Source: CAYWVR01 sp964461715 (lineage in GTDB: Bacteria; Planctomycetota; Phycisphaerae; FEN-1346). Taken from it: 33,299 nucleotides of DNA. Position 1 is the first letter of the stretch. Every line of letters begins with the position of its first letter. The stretch is from positions 1 through 33,299 of the forward strand of contig CAYWVR010000036.1 in the NCBI GenBank assembly GCA_964461715.1, in the 5' to 3' direction. Under the pieces are notes generated by a model. The model was not told the DNA's origin. It did no database searches and saw only the letters and a list, made by a program, of their open reading frames with translations. Position numbers and translations under genes: made by a program. Shown here piece after piece: positions 1 to 7,575 of the stretch.

Positions 1-261
1 GTTGCCGGTGCGCCGGGGTGGGGCATGCGGCCCTGCGAAGGGATGTCTCGCCGGGAGGCCGGTCGGCGGCGAGGCAAAGGATCGGAACAGGAGAAGACCT
101 GGGTGCGGCGCAGGGCGCCGGCGTGCCTTGGGGGGTGGACCGAGGACATCTTCGGCAAGTCGCCGGAGGACGTTCGGAACGCGTGCGACTTCGATGGGAT
201 GGGTCGGTTCTTCCTCGAACGCTTGCGCGCCATCTTTTCGGGCGTTCCGGTCGCCGCTTGA
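1..261 (+). CDS. Possible C-terminal fragment of an unidentified protein (cut by window edge)
   Basis: A frame is open from base 1 to a TGA at 259-261, four bases before the stop of the convergent gene at 265. The last 40 or so residues look protein-like (acidic, amphipathic, with a phrase such as SPEDVRNACDFDGMG), while the first 35 are Arg/Gly-rich and unconvincing. Internal ATGs lie at 25 and 43, but no good ribosome binding site precedes them, so it may be the tail of a gene starting outside the window. I do not recognise a family, and a non-coding origin is quite possible. Confidence 0.25.
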   Translation, partial: VAGAPGWGMRPCEGMSRREAGRRRGKGSEQEKTWVRRRAPACLGGWTEDIFGKSPEDVRNACDFDGMGRFFLERLRAIFSGVPVAA

Positions 262-264
262 GGG

Positions 265-1467
265 CTACTGCTCCGGAAGTGTCTTCGGGAAGGCCTGCTC
301 GAGCGTGACGTTCAGCTCGACGCTGCCGCTGATGCGGATGAAGTAGCGGCCGGGCGGGATGCGGAGGTAGCGGGACCCGCTCTCGCCCTTGAAAGTCTCG
401 ACGGCCTTGCCGGCGGTGGCGTCGGGGCTCTTCTCGGAGACGGCGTAGACGCCCCCGGAGACGCGGAAGCCGGGCCGGCAAGGCGCCTGGTTCCAGGTCA
501 TCCGGCAGAGGGGCTGGGTAATCTCGAAGACCTCGCTCAGGACGGTCTTGTCGGACACCGCGACCCACCCGACAACCCACTGGGTCGTGTTCGGCCGAGC
601 CACCACCGACACCGGCTGCCAGTCGAAGCGGTCCGGGCCCGTGGGTTCCTTCTCGCGGGGCGGGCGGAGACGCACGGACGTCTTGGTGGTCCCGGCGGCG
701 TCCGCCGACCCCTCGACCCCCGCCTTCGCCGGGTCCTCGCGGTAACGTGCCGCGCCGGCGGCGACGAGCAGGTCGGCCAGGAAGCCCTCGCCGGTCCAGA
801 CCCGGACCGGTTGCGGGGCGCCCGGCTTGGCGGGGCCGGTGGGGAAGACCCAGACGGTCGCGTCGGGGGCGGCCTTCGCCAGGACCGCCGCCGCGGAGCC
901 GGCGACCTCGGCGTCGAAGAGCGTGACGGGGACCGTCGCCCCGCCCGCCTGCGTGGCCTGGAACGCCTCGCCGGCCTCCTCCAGCCTGGCGGCGAACGCC
1001 GGGGCGCGGGGCGGCGTGGACCGGCCGCCGTCGAACGGGGCCTTCGCCTCGGGGGCGGCGACCATCGGGGCAGGGGGGGGCCGGCGGGCCAGGTGGGCCG
1101 CCAACAGAACCTCGCCCAGCCATCCCTTCTTCGTCCACACGCGCACCAGGCGGGTCCCCTCGGCGTCCTGCCCGCACGGGAAGACCCAGAACGGCTCGGC
1201 CTCGATCAGCTCGCGGGCCACGTGGCGGGCGGAGGCGGCCTTCGCCTCGCCGAGGGGGGCGCAGACGGCATCGCGGAGGCGGACGGGGACGTAGGTGAAA
1301 TCCGTGCAGCCGAGCTCCAGCGCATCGCCCGAGATCTTGCGGGCATTGCTCGGGCGCTCGGTGCAGTAGGCGGGCGCGGCGGGCGGCGGGGCCTCGGCGG
1401 CCCGGGCGAGACCCGGAAGTGAGGCCAGGACGAGTCCCAACACGGCAAGGCGAGCGACAACGTGCAT
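265..1467 (-). CDS. Secreted protein with two degenerate SNase-like repeats and a C-terminal beta domain
   Basis: This 400-aa protein is probably exported: a hydrophobic signal peptide ends near residue 23 (ARA before AEAPPP). Residues about 58-127 and 176-241 look like two copies of one module. Each begins with a V-x-V/L-x-L/R strand, has a WVFP strand in the middle, and ends in VRVWT-x-x-G-[WF]-L followed by a LL-x-A-A helix. That end matches the 'value, G, N, L-x-x-x-G-x-A' part of the staphylococcal-nuclease (OB-fold) family. The usual Arg/Glu catalytic residues are not evident, so nuclease activity is unlikely. A Pro/Ala-rich linker joins the repeats, and residues 285-400 form a separate beta-rich tail with two cysteines. 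The ATG is preceded by an AAGGGGG site. The SNase comparison is from pattern only; the function is unknown. Confidence 0.75.
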   Translation of the reverse strand: MHVVARLAVLGLVLASLPGLARAAEAPPPAAPAYCTERPSNARKISGDALELGCTDFTYVPVRLRDAVCAPLGEAKAASARHVARELIEAEPFWVFPCGQDAEGTRLVRVWTKKGWLGEVLLAAHLARRPPPAPMVAAPEAKAPFDGGRSTPPRAPAFAARLEEAGEAFQATQAGGATVPVTLFDAEVAGSAAAVLAKAAPDATVWVFPTGPAKPGAPQPVRVWTGEGFLADLLVAAGAARYREDPAKAGVEGSADAAGTTKTSVRLRPPREKEPTGPDRFDWQPVSVVARPNTTQWVVGWVAVSDKTVLSEVFEITQPLCRMTWNQAPCRPGFRVSGGVYAVSEKSPDATAGKAVETFKGESGSRYLRIPPGRYFIRISGSVELNVTLEQAFPKTLPEQ

Positions 1468-1674
1468 GGCGGTCCCCCTTCTTCAAGCCTGCCCGACGGG
1501 ACGTGAAGGCGCCCACGACCTCATTCTACTCTTTATACGCACGGCGGCGACGACTTTTTTCGCAGCCGGGCCGCGCGCGCCGCCCCCCGGCCGTCGGCAC
1601 GGGCCTGCGGCACGGCACCCTTTTAGAACCGCGAGACCCTCGGGCGTTCCGCTAATTCCTGTAATGAAAAAGGG

Positions 1675-1704
1675 TTGACGATGCCGAACGCCTAAGTGTA
1701 CCGT
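1675..1704 (+). promoter_or_regulatory. Candidate sigma70-type promoter for the 1747-4199 gene set
   Basis: TTGACG (1675-1680) is followed after 18 bp by TACCGT (1699-1704), which keeps the T, A and final T of a -10 box. It lies in the divergent gap between the SNase-like gene and the small protein at 1747, about 40 bp before that start. The -10 is weak, so this is tentative. Confidence 0.35.
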
Positions 1705-1746
1705 AAGCGGCCGGTGGCGGTTCGCGCCGGCGCCGGAGGTGGACCG

Positions 1747-2031
1747 ATGGCGAAGCGCGAGAACTCGGGGTCGACGGCCGAGGCCCGTGCGGCGGAGGCG
1801 GCCCGGGCATTCGTGCGGGGGCTGGCCGAGGAGGAGGTGATGCTCCTTCGCCTCCGTGACGAGCTCTACGAGGGACGCTGGGACGCCATGCTGGCCGACC
1901 TCAACGACCGCCTCCAGGGCAAGCCTTACGTCTTCAAGCTCGCCCATCGCATCCAGGACGACATCGAGCGGATCGAGCGGCTTGCCCGGTTCGAGCGGCA
2001 GCACGGCGTGGACCTGGCGTCGTATATCTAA
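1747..2031 (+). CDS. Small conserved-looking helical protein of unknown function
   Basis: A 94-aa product starting at ATG 1747, preceded by GGAGGTGG at ideal spacing; an in-frame GTG at 1696 has no such site and is rejected. The N-terminus is polar and Ala-rich (residues 1-22). The rest is predicted almost entirely helical and rich in Arg, Glu and Leu, with a phrase DELYEGRWDAML and an IQDDIERIERL heptad-like stretch that could form a short coiled coil. There is no signal peptide or membrane segment. It is the first gene of a co-directional set with the lipoprotein at 2082 (50-bp gap) and the TIM-barrel gene at 3285. I do not recognise the family. Confidence 0.75.
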   Translation: MAKRENSGSTAEARAAEAARAFVRGLAEEEVMLLRLRDELYEGRWDAMLADLNDRLQGKPYVFKLAHRIQDDIERIERLARFERQHGVDLASYI

Positions 2032-2081
2032 GGGGGCCGGCGCGGTCCGGCCGCGCGGGGCACGGAAGCACGGAGCCAACG

Positions 2082-3215
2082 ATGACCCAGACGACGATGC
2101 GGCAGGCGGGGCGCGTGGGGATGATGGGGGCGGTCCTGGCGGTCGCCCTCGGGGCCCTCGGGTGCGGCGGGGGGACGCGCGACGGGGCCCCCTCGCCCCT
2201 GCCCGTAGCCCCGGCCCTGCTGGACGCCTCCGGCATGGAGGTGGAGTGGCACACGCGGCTGCTGCGGGTCGAGGGCACGCGGATCGAGAAGGTCTGGCGC
2301 ATCGGCGACTTCCTCGTCGCCCTCGGCTCCGACAACACGCTCTACGCGGTCGACGCCGCCACGGGCGTCCGCCGGTGGACCCGCCGCGCCGCCGAGCCGC
2401 ACCAGAAGGTCTTCGCGCCGGCGGCGGCGGAGGGCGTCGTCTACGTCGCGACGACGACGCACCTGTTGGGCATCGACGCGCGAGGCCGCGAGGTCGTGAG
2501 GCACGCCCTCAACTTTCCGCCCTCGGCAGGCGTCGCCACGAACGGCGGCGAGGTCTTCGTCCCGGCGGTCACCGGCTACCTTGAGGCCATTCCCGTGGCC
2601 GAGGGGTTCTACCCGTGGCGGCGATGGACGCCCGACGCCCTCATCAGCCGCCCCGTCTGCACGGCGAACCTCGTCGTCTTCGCCAGCCAGAGCGGCGACA
2701 TCTACTGTTCGCTCCAGCACCTGCGCCGGATCATCTGGAAGCACAAGGCTGCCGCCGCCGTCGTCGCGGACCTCGCGCGGACGGACGGGAACCTCGTCAT
2801 CGTCCCGTGCCTCGATTACGCCGTCTACGCGTTCCAGGCCACCAGCGGCCGCCTCCAGTGGCAGTTCGAGGCCGAGGAACCCGTCGGCCGGCCCGCCGTC
2901 GCCCACGGCGAGCAGGTCTTCCTCTGGACGCCGAAGGCGGGCATGCGGGCCCTGGATGCCGAGAGCGGCACCCTCCTCTGGCAAAGGAAGGAGGCCCGGG
3001 ACGTCGCGGGCGGCACGGAGGCGCGGATCTACCTCGTCACCGACGGCGACGACCTCCTGGCCGTCGACCGGGCGGACGGCGACGTCGCCGTCGCCCTGCC
3101 CATGCGCCGCGACGTCCTCGTCCCCCCGAACACCACCACCGACGGCATCGTCTACCTCGCGGCCCCGACCGGCGAGGTGATGGCCATCAAGGCGAAGGCG
3201 AACGGGGGCGAGTAG
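2082..3215 (+). CDS. PQQ-type beta-propeller lipoprotein
   Basis: A 377-aa protein with a lipoprotein signal peptide: hydrophobic residues 12-27, then ALGC with the lipidated Cys at about 28 followed by Gly. The mature part is a beta-propeller built from repeats of the PQQ/quinoprotein type. Repeated 'LYAVDAATGxxRW' blades are visible (also VYAFQATSGRLQW, MRALDAESGTLLW and LLAVDRADGD). BamB and PQQ-dependent dehydrogenases share this fold, but no dehydrogenase calcium/PQQ ligands or large insertions are seen, so a scaffolding or sensory role at the membrane is more likely than catalysis. The start is ATG with GGAG upstream. It probably shares a transcript with the genes at 1747 and 3285. Confidence 0.85.
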   Translation: MTQTTMRQAGRVGMMGAVLAVALGALGCGGGTRDGAPSPLPVAPALLDASGMEVEWHTRLLRVEGTRIEKVWRIGDFLVALGSDNTLYAVDAATGVRRWTRRAAEPHQKVFAPAAAEGVVYVATTTHLLGIDARGREVVRHALNFPPSAGVATNGGEVFVPAVTGYLEAIPVAEGFYPWRRWTPDALISRPVCTANLVVFASQSGDIYCSLQHLRRIIWKHKAAAAVVADLARTDGNLVIVPCLDYAVYAFQATSGRLQWQFEAEEPVGRPAVAHGEQVFLWTPKAGMRALDAESGTLLWQRKEARDVAGGTEARIYLVTDGDDLLAVDRADGDVAVALPMRRDVLVPPNTTTDGIVYLAAPTGEVMAIKAKANGGE

Positions 3216-3284
3216 GGCCGCGGCTTGGCCCGCGGCTTTCTTGGGCCGTGCGTACTCGGGTACCCGAGCACGGAGGTATGCCCC

Positions 3285-4199
3285 TTGCGCCTTGCCCTCG
3301 CCGCCTCCGCCCTTCCCGACACGCCCCTGCCCGAGGTCCTCGCGTGGGCCGGCCAAGCGGGCTTCGACGCGGTCGAGCTGGCCGCGCCCCCGGTGCGCGG
3401 GGCCACGACGTGGCACACGGGGTCGCGCCTGGTGCCGGCGGCGATGGACGGCGTGGCCCGCGACGCCCTCGGGGCGGCGCTCGAGGAGGCCCATCTCGAG
3501 CTCGCGGCCCTCGACGCCGGCGTCGCCCTTGTGGACGCGGACGAGCCGCGGGCCGCCGCCGCCGCGAAGCACCTCCTCGCGGTGATCGAGACGGCCGTCG
3601 ACCTCGGCGTCCCCGTCGTAACGGTCGCGCTGGGGCGGTTGCCGGGCGCGCCCGCGGGGGACGCGGCGGCGGCGTTTGCGCGGGCGGTGTCGCGGGCCCT
3701 CGCCATGGCCGAGGAGGGCGAGGTGGCCCTGGCCGTCGAGACCGACCCGCGCCTCGGCGCCGGCGACGCCGACGAGGACGAGCCCGCCTCCGTCTGCTTC
3801 GCCCCGGAGCTCTGGGAGAAACTCTTCACCCACGCCCGCAGCCCGGCCCTCGGTCTCGCCCTCGACCCGGGGCCCATGGCCTGGCTCGGCCTCGACCCCG
3901 TTGCCGCCGTCACCGACTACGCCGAGAAGGTCGTCCACGTCCGGGCCCGCGATTGCGAGGTCTTCGAGATGCGGCGGCGGGACTGCTCGATCCTGCGTCC
4001 CGGCGGCGGATGGTGGCGATACCGCCTGCCCGGCCTCGGCCGGACCGACTGGCGCCGACTCTTCGATCGCCTCTGGGAACTCGACTACCGCGGCGCCGTC
4101 GCCGTGGTCTGCGACGACCCCGTCTGGCGCGGCACGGACGAAAAGACGAGGGCGGGCCTGGCCCTGGCACGGCGACATCTGGCTCAGTTCATGGCGTGA
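3285..4199 (+). CDS. Sugar phosphate isomerase/epimerase-like TIM-barrel protein
   Basis: A 304-aa protein of the AP-endonuclease-2/xylose-isomerase-like TIM-barrel superfamily. The opening (LALAASALPDTPL, then AGQAGFDAVEL at 22-31) is the typical first beta-alpha unit. Metal ligands can be assigned at Glu152 (VETDP), Asp194 (ALDPGP) and His218 (VHVRARD). The last ligand, usually Glu on the final strand, appears to be replaced in VAVVCDDPVW, so catalysis may be altered. I choose the TTG at 3285 because GGAGG (3272-3276) is 8 bp away and the protein aligns from MRLALAAS. An ATG at 3278 is out of frame and too close to that site. It is convergent with the next gene, with 13 bp between them. The substrate cannot be inferred. 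Confidence 0.8.
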   Translation: MRLALAASALPDTPLPEVLAWAGQAGFDAVELAAPPVRGATTWHTGSRLVPAAMDGVARDALGAALEEAHLELAALDAGVALVDADEPRAAAAAKHLLAVIETAVDLGVPVVTVALGRLPGAPAGDAAAAFARAVSRALAMAEEGEVALAVETDPRLGAGDADEDEPASVCFAPELWEKLFTHARSPALGLALDPGPMAWLGLDPVAAVTDYAEKVVHVRARDCEVFEMRRRDCSILRPGGGWWRYRLPGLGRTDWRRLFDRLWELDYRGAVAVVCDDPVWRGTDEKTRAGLALARRHLAQFMA

Positions 4200-4212
4200 A
4201 CTTCGCGGGTTT

Positions 4213-7200
4213 TCATCTCTCCAGCCTCAGGTCCGCCCAGTTGACACTCCTCGCGGCGCCGTGCCGCCGGGTCTCGCTGCCGACCTCGAGCTCCAGCTCC
4301 GCGACACCCGTGACGTCGAGGTCAAGGGGGACGGGCTTGGAGTCCCCGGTGAGCGCCTCGGAGCGGAACCGCTCCTCCCCGTCGCCGCGCACAACGAAGA
4401 AGATGCGCGTGCTGGCCTTGGCCTTCTCGTCGAGCTCGTCGGGGTCTTCGGTCTCGAGGCCGAGGACGCCCTTGAGTTTCTTCCAGCCCCCGTGGAGGCG
4501 CCAGGTCGCGGTGCAGGGCTCGTCCCAAACGGTGACGCCGAGGCCGTCCTTGTACGTCTTGCCGCCGACCCGGAGGGGCTCGCCCTGCCAGTTCGCCCCG
4601 CGTCGCATGGTGACGAAGCTGCCGGCGGCACTCGATTCGAGGACGTCCGAGAGGGGCAGGCGCTTGACGGGCACGGCCGTCGAGAGGTAGGGCGGGGCGC
4701 GGCGGCGGGACGCTTCGTCGCGGGCCTTCGCGTCGCCCGGGAGGACGAACCGTTCGTCGACGCCCCAGTCCGTCCCGAACCGGCCGGAGGCCACGAGCAC
4801 CCCGGTCGGGTCGCCCTCGGCGGGAAGCCGCCGGTCGTCGGCCAGGGCGAAGTCCAGGTCGTCGGGGATCCGGTCCGTGAAGAACATGCCCTCGGCGCTC
4901 GTGCCGCCGATCACCGCGACGTACCGGTCGGCGGCGTTCGGGTGGGGCCGGACGACCTGGAAGCCCGTGTCGGGGGCCTCGAAGCGTCGTCCGGCAAGGG
5001 TGACGGCCCCCGGCTCGACCGAAAGGCCCAGCGCGCCGGCCATCCGCCGCGCCACCCGGTTCTCCTTCGGCCCGCCCACGAGGACGAGGGAATAGGTGTT
5101 CATCTGCTCGTCGGTGATGACCGTGTCGAGAAAGGTTCGCGGCTCGACGTGCTGCCACGTCCGCCACCCGTTCTTCAGGACCTCGGCCCGTCGGCGGCAG
5201 AAGGCGTCCATACGGCGGTCGCCGCTGACGCTCCCGACGACCAGGGCCCAGGGCGTCCGGTAGACGTCCTCGAACGGGCCCGCCCGGTCCGGCGTCTTGG
5301 GCCGCACGCCCGGCGCGTAGCCGGGGGCCCGGAGCTCGAGGCCTCCCGCACCTGCCCGGAGGTCCCCCGCGTCGCGGCCGTTCCAGAGGACGCGCACCGG
5401 GGCGCCCTTCTCGACGAGGGCCGCCGGAGGGTCGACGCGGACGGCCAGAACGTTTTCCGTCGCCAGCCGGACGGTGCGCGGGTCGATCACCCGGGCCAGG
5501 ACATGGATGAAGGCGAACGGGTTGTCGCGCTGGAGGACGCGGACCCAGTGGGCGGCGGCGTGCTTCAGGTCCGCCGCCCGGATGCGGACCTCCTTGGGGG
5601 CACGGTTCAGCCTATGCCGGAGGAACCATTCGACGAGCGTGTCCTCGCACCCGAGGCCGCCGTGGCCCTTGCCGGGATGCTCCCAGTAGCGGACGTCGTA
5701 GCCCCATCGCTGGAGCATGCGGACGGCGAAGCGGGAATGCTCGATCTCGACGAGGGCGTCGGCGTCGCCGTGATTGACGAAGACGGGCGTCGTGCGGAGC
5801 GCTTCGGCCCCGGCGAAGGTGCTCCGGGCCTCGCGGGCGAATCGGTCGCGCGGGGTGAGCCTGGCGTACTCCTCGGGGTCGGTGTACACGTGGTAATCCC
5901 ACCCGCCGAAGATGGGCCCGATCGCCGCGAAGACGCCGGGATGCTGCCGGCCCAGCGCCCACGTGCCCGCCCCGCCCATCGAGTGGCCCATGAGGTACGT
6001 CCGCTCGGCGTCGATCTCCAACACCTGCCGCGCCTCCGCCATCGCCCGCAGCACGTCCAGCTCGCCGATGCCCGCGTATCCCGTGTTGCCGCGACCGTGC
6101 GGCTCGAGGATCACGACGGGCCACGCCTCCGACAGGTGATGATGCCGCTTGTCCACGCTCCACCACCCGACGTACGGCGGGTTCCGCGGGTTGTAGCCGT
6201 GGAGGACGACGACGAGCGGGCAAGCCCGGCCCGGTTCGTAGTCGGGCGGCAGGTAGGCCCGGGCGAACTGGGCCGAGCCGTCGACCGGATCGACCCACGC
6301 CAGCCGCACGAACCCGCCCGGCCGCACGGCCGAGGAGTCGACGATCTCCCGATGCTCCATCAGGGCCGCGTGGACCGGCCGCCAGCCCTGCGGTCCGGCC
6401 TTCGCGAGATCGGTGTCGCCGAGGCGGTCGTCGAGGATCTCCGCGACGACCCGCAGGCGCAGCTCGCGCGGGTCGGTGGCGTCGGCGGCGACGCGGGCGG
6501 CCGCCTCGCGGAGTGCGGCCCCCTGCCGCCTCCAGTCGCCCTTGTACGCCGGGGCGTAGGCGCGGACCGGGCGGCCGAGCGGGTCGGGCATCGTCACGCG
6601 GACCTCGAACGGCCCGTCCGGCCAGTCCTTCATCGCCAGCCGGACCGTCTCGCCGCGCGCCGCCTCCGTCTCGGCCAGCACCTTCCCGCCCGGGGCGATC
6701 GCCTCGACGCGGACCTTCGGCGCGGCGGCGTGGATGGCGGCGGAGGCGTCCGTGGTGACCTCCAGGACCGTCGGGTCTGCCGGGTCGGGCGCGGCCTCGG
6801 GCCGCAGATCGTCGAGATCGAGGGCCGCGGCCCGGGCCGGGCTGAGCACCCGCGCCACGAGGCCCCACCCGCCCTTGACGTTCTCGACCTTAATCAAGAG
6901 GGCGTTCGGCCCCTTCGCCAGGCGTATCGGAGTCAGGTCCTGGTCTTTCTCCACGCCGCGCCCGACGACGTGCTCGTGCGCCGGCGACCCGTTCAGCCAC
7001 ACCTTGACGCTGTCGTCGGAGCCGAGGGCCAGGTACGCCCGGCCCGCCTTGGGCGAAGTCAGGAGCGTGTAGGCGTAGGCGACGGCGTGGGCCTCCGGAG
7101 CGTCGTCGAAGGCGGCCTTGAAGTCGAGGACGTCGGCGGGGCTCTCGTAGCGGGTCCACGTGACCTTCGGGCCGACGGGCGGGGTGACGGGGTCGCCGGC

Positions 7201-7491
7201 CCTGGGACGGACGGCGTCCTCGCCGCCGAGGTAATCGACGTCGAACCCCGCTCCGACGGGGTGGCGGGTGGTCCGCTCGGCCGGGTCGCGCGGCGGGTTG
7301 GGCAGGGGCCCCAGGAGGAGCCAGTCGCGGATGAACCCGCCCGCCGTCGGCGACCAGAGCGGCCGCGTGTCCAGCGCCGGATCGGGAAGCCCGGCTTGCG
7401 GGTCGGGCCCCTCGGCCGCCGGGGCCAGGGCGGGAAGCGCGAGGGCGAGCACCGGGAGCGCGAGCATGAAGGGCCAACGGGCGAGGCGCAT
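4213..7491 (-). CDS. Secreted multidomain alpha/beta-hydrolase (esterase/peptidase-like) with NPCBM-like C-terminus
   Basis: A 1092-aa exported protein (signal peptide to about residue 26, APA before AEG; GGAGG 8 bp before ATG). Domains in order: residues 35-215, a beta-sandwich, sugar-binding-like module with the phrases DWLLLGPLP and GSDDSVKVWLNG; about 250-400, a helical/linker part; 410-640, an alpha/beta-hydrolase with VVVLHGYN, nucleophile Ser in GHSMGG (near 504), Asp in HGDAD (near 577) and His in GKGHGG (near 607); 700-930, a domain with LVLVGGP seen beside prolyl-oligopeptidase-type enzymes; 940-1092, an NPCBM-like carbohydrate-binding domain (GGKTYKDGLGV, ending in NWADLRL). The triad looks intact. 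A carbohydrate esterase or peptidase acting outside the cytoplasm is inferred; the substrate is unknown. It has its own promoter and operator-like palindrome. Confidence 0.85.
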   Translation of the reverse strand: MRLARWPFMLALPVLALALPALAPAAEGPDPQAGLPDPALDTRPLWSPTAGGFIRDWLLLGPLPNPPRDPAERTTRHPVGAGFDVDYLGGEDAVRPRAGDPVTPPVGPKVTWTRYESPADVLDFKAAFDDAPEAHAVAYAYTLLTSPKAGRAYLALGSDDSVKVWLNGSPAHEHVVGRGVEKDQDLTPIRLAKGPNALLIKVENVKGGWGLVARVLSPARAAALDLDDLRPEAAPDPADPTVLEVTTDASAAIHAAAPKVRVEAIAPGGKVLAETEAARGETVRLAMKDWPDGPFEVRVTMPDPLGRPVRAYAPAYKGDWRRQGAALREAAARVAADATDPRELRLRVVAEILDDRLGDTDLAKAGPQGWRPVHAALMEHREIVDSSAVRPGGFVRLAWVDPVDGSAQFARAYLPPDYEPGRACPLVVVLHGYNPRNPPYVGWWSVDKRHHHLSEAWPVVILEPHGRGNTGYAGIGELDVLRAMAEARQVLEIDAERTYLMGHSMGGAGTWALGRQHPGVFAAIGPIFGGWDYHVYTDPEEYARLTPRDRFAREARSTFAGAEALRTTPVFVNHGDADALVEIEHSRFAVRMLQRWGYDVRYWEHPGKGHGGLGCEDTLVEWFLRHRLNRAPKEVRIRAADLKHAAAHWVRVLQRDNPFAFIHVLARVIDPRTVRLATENVLAVRVDPPAALVEKGAPVRVLWNGRDAGDLRAGAGGLELRAPGYAPGVRPKTPDRAGPFEDVYRTPWALVVGSVSGDRRMDAFCRRRAEVLKNGWRTWQHVEPRTFLDTVITDEQMNTYSLVLVGGPKENRVARRMAGALGLSVEPGAVTLAGRRFEAPDTGFQVVRPHPNAADRYVAVIGGTSAEGMFFTDRIPDDLDFALADDRRLPAEGDPTGVLVASGRFGTDWGVDERFVLPGDAKARDEASRRRAPPYLSTAVPVKRLPLSDVLESSAAGSFVTMRRGANWQGEPLRVGGKTYKDGLGVTVWDEPCTATWRLHGGWKKLKGVLGLETEDPDELDEKAKASTRIFFVVRGDGEERFRSEALTGDSKPVPLDLDVTGVAELELEVGSETRRHGAARSVNWADLRLER

Positions 7492-7547
7492 GGCGAGTCC
7501 TCCGGACGGGGTGCGAGGGCCTCGCTGTTATGCAGCGGGGATGGGGG

Positions 7548-7575
7548 TTTGTAAAGCGCTTTCGGGGGGCGTCAA
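7548..7575 (-). promoter_or_regulatory. Candidate promoter for the secreted hydrolase gene
   Basis: On the minus strand TTGACG (7575-7570) is followed after 16 bp by TACAAA (7553-7548), some 57 bp before the ATG at 7491. The -35 overlaps the TGA stop codon of the upstream heparinase-like gene, so the two genes can be transcribed separately although they are only 80 bp apart. Confidence 0.45.
7553..7562. promoter_or_regulatory. LacI-family-like operator palindrome
   Basis: A perfect 10-bp palindrome, AAAGCGCTTT, lies inside the spacer of the hydrolase promoter and touches its -10. With flanks it reads TTGTAAAGCGCTTTCG. This resembles the AAGCGCTT core and outer T-G/C-A pattern of LacI/CcpA-type operators. 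No LacI-family gene lies in the window. Repression by occlusion is inference. Confidence 0.4.

Noticed and set aside
3676..7554. 1292-codon open frame antisense to the secreted hydrolase
   Set aside because: A shadow frame produced by GC-rich third positions; Arg/Gly/Val/Asp-heavy composition, no motif, and the opposite strand has clear domains and a good ribosome binding site.
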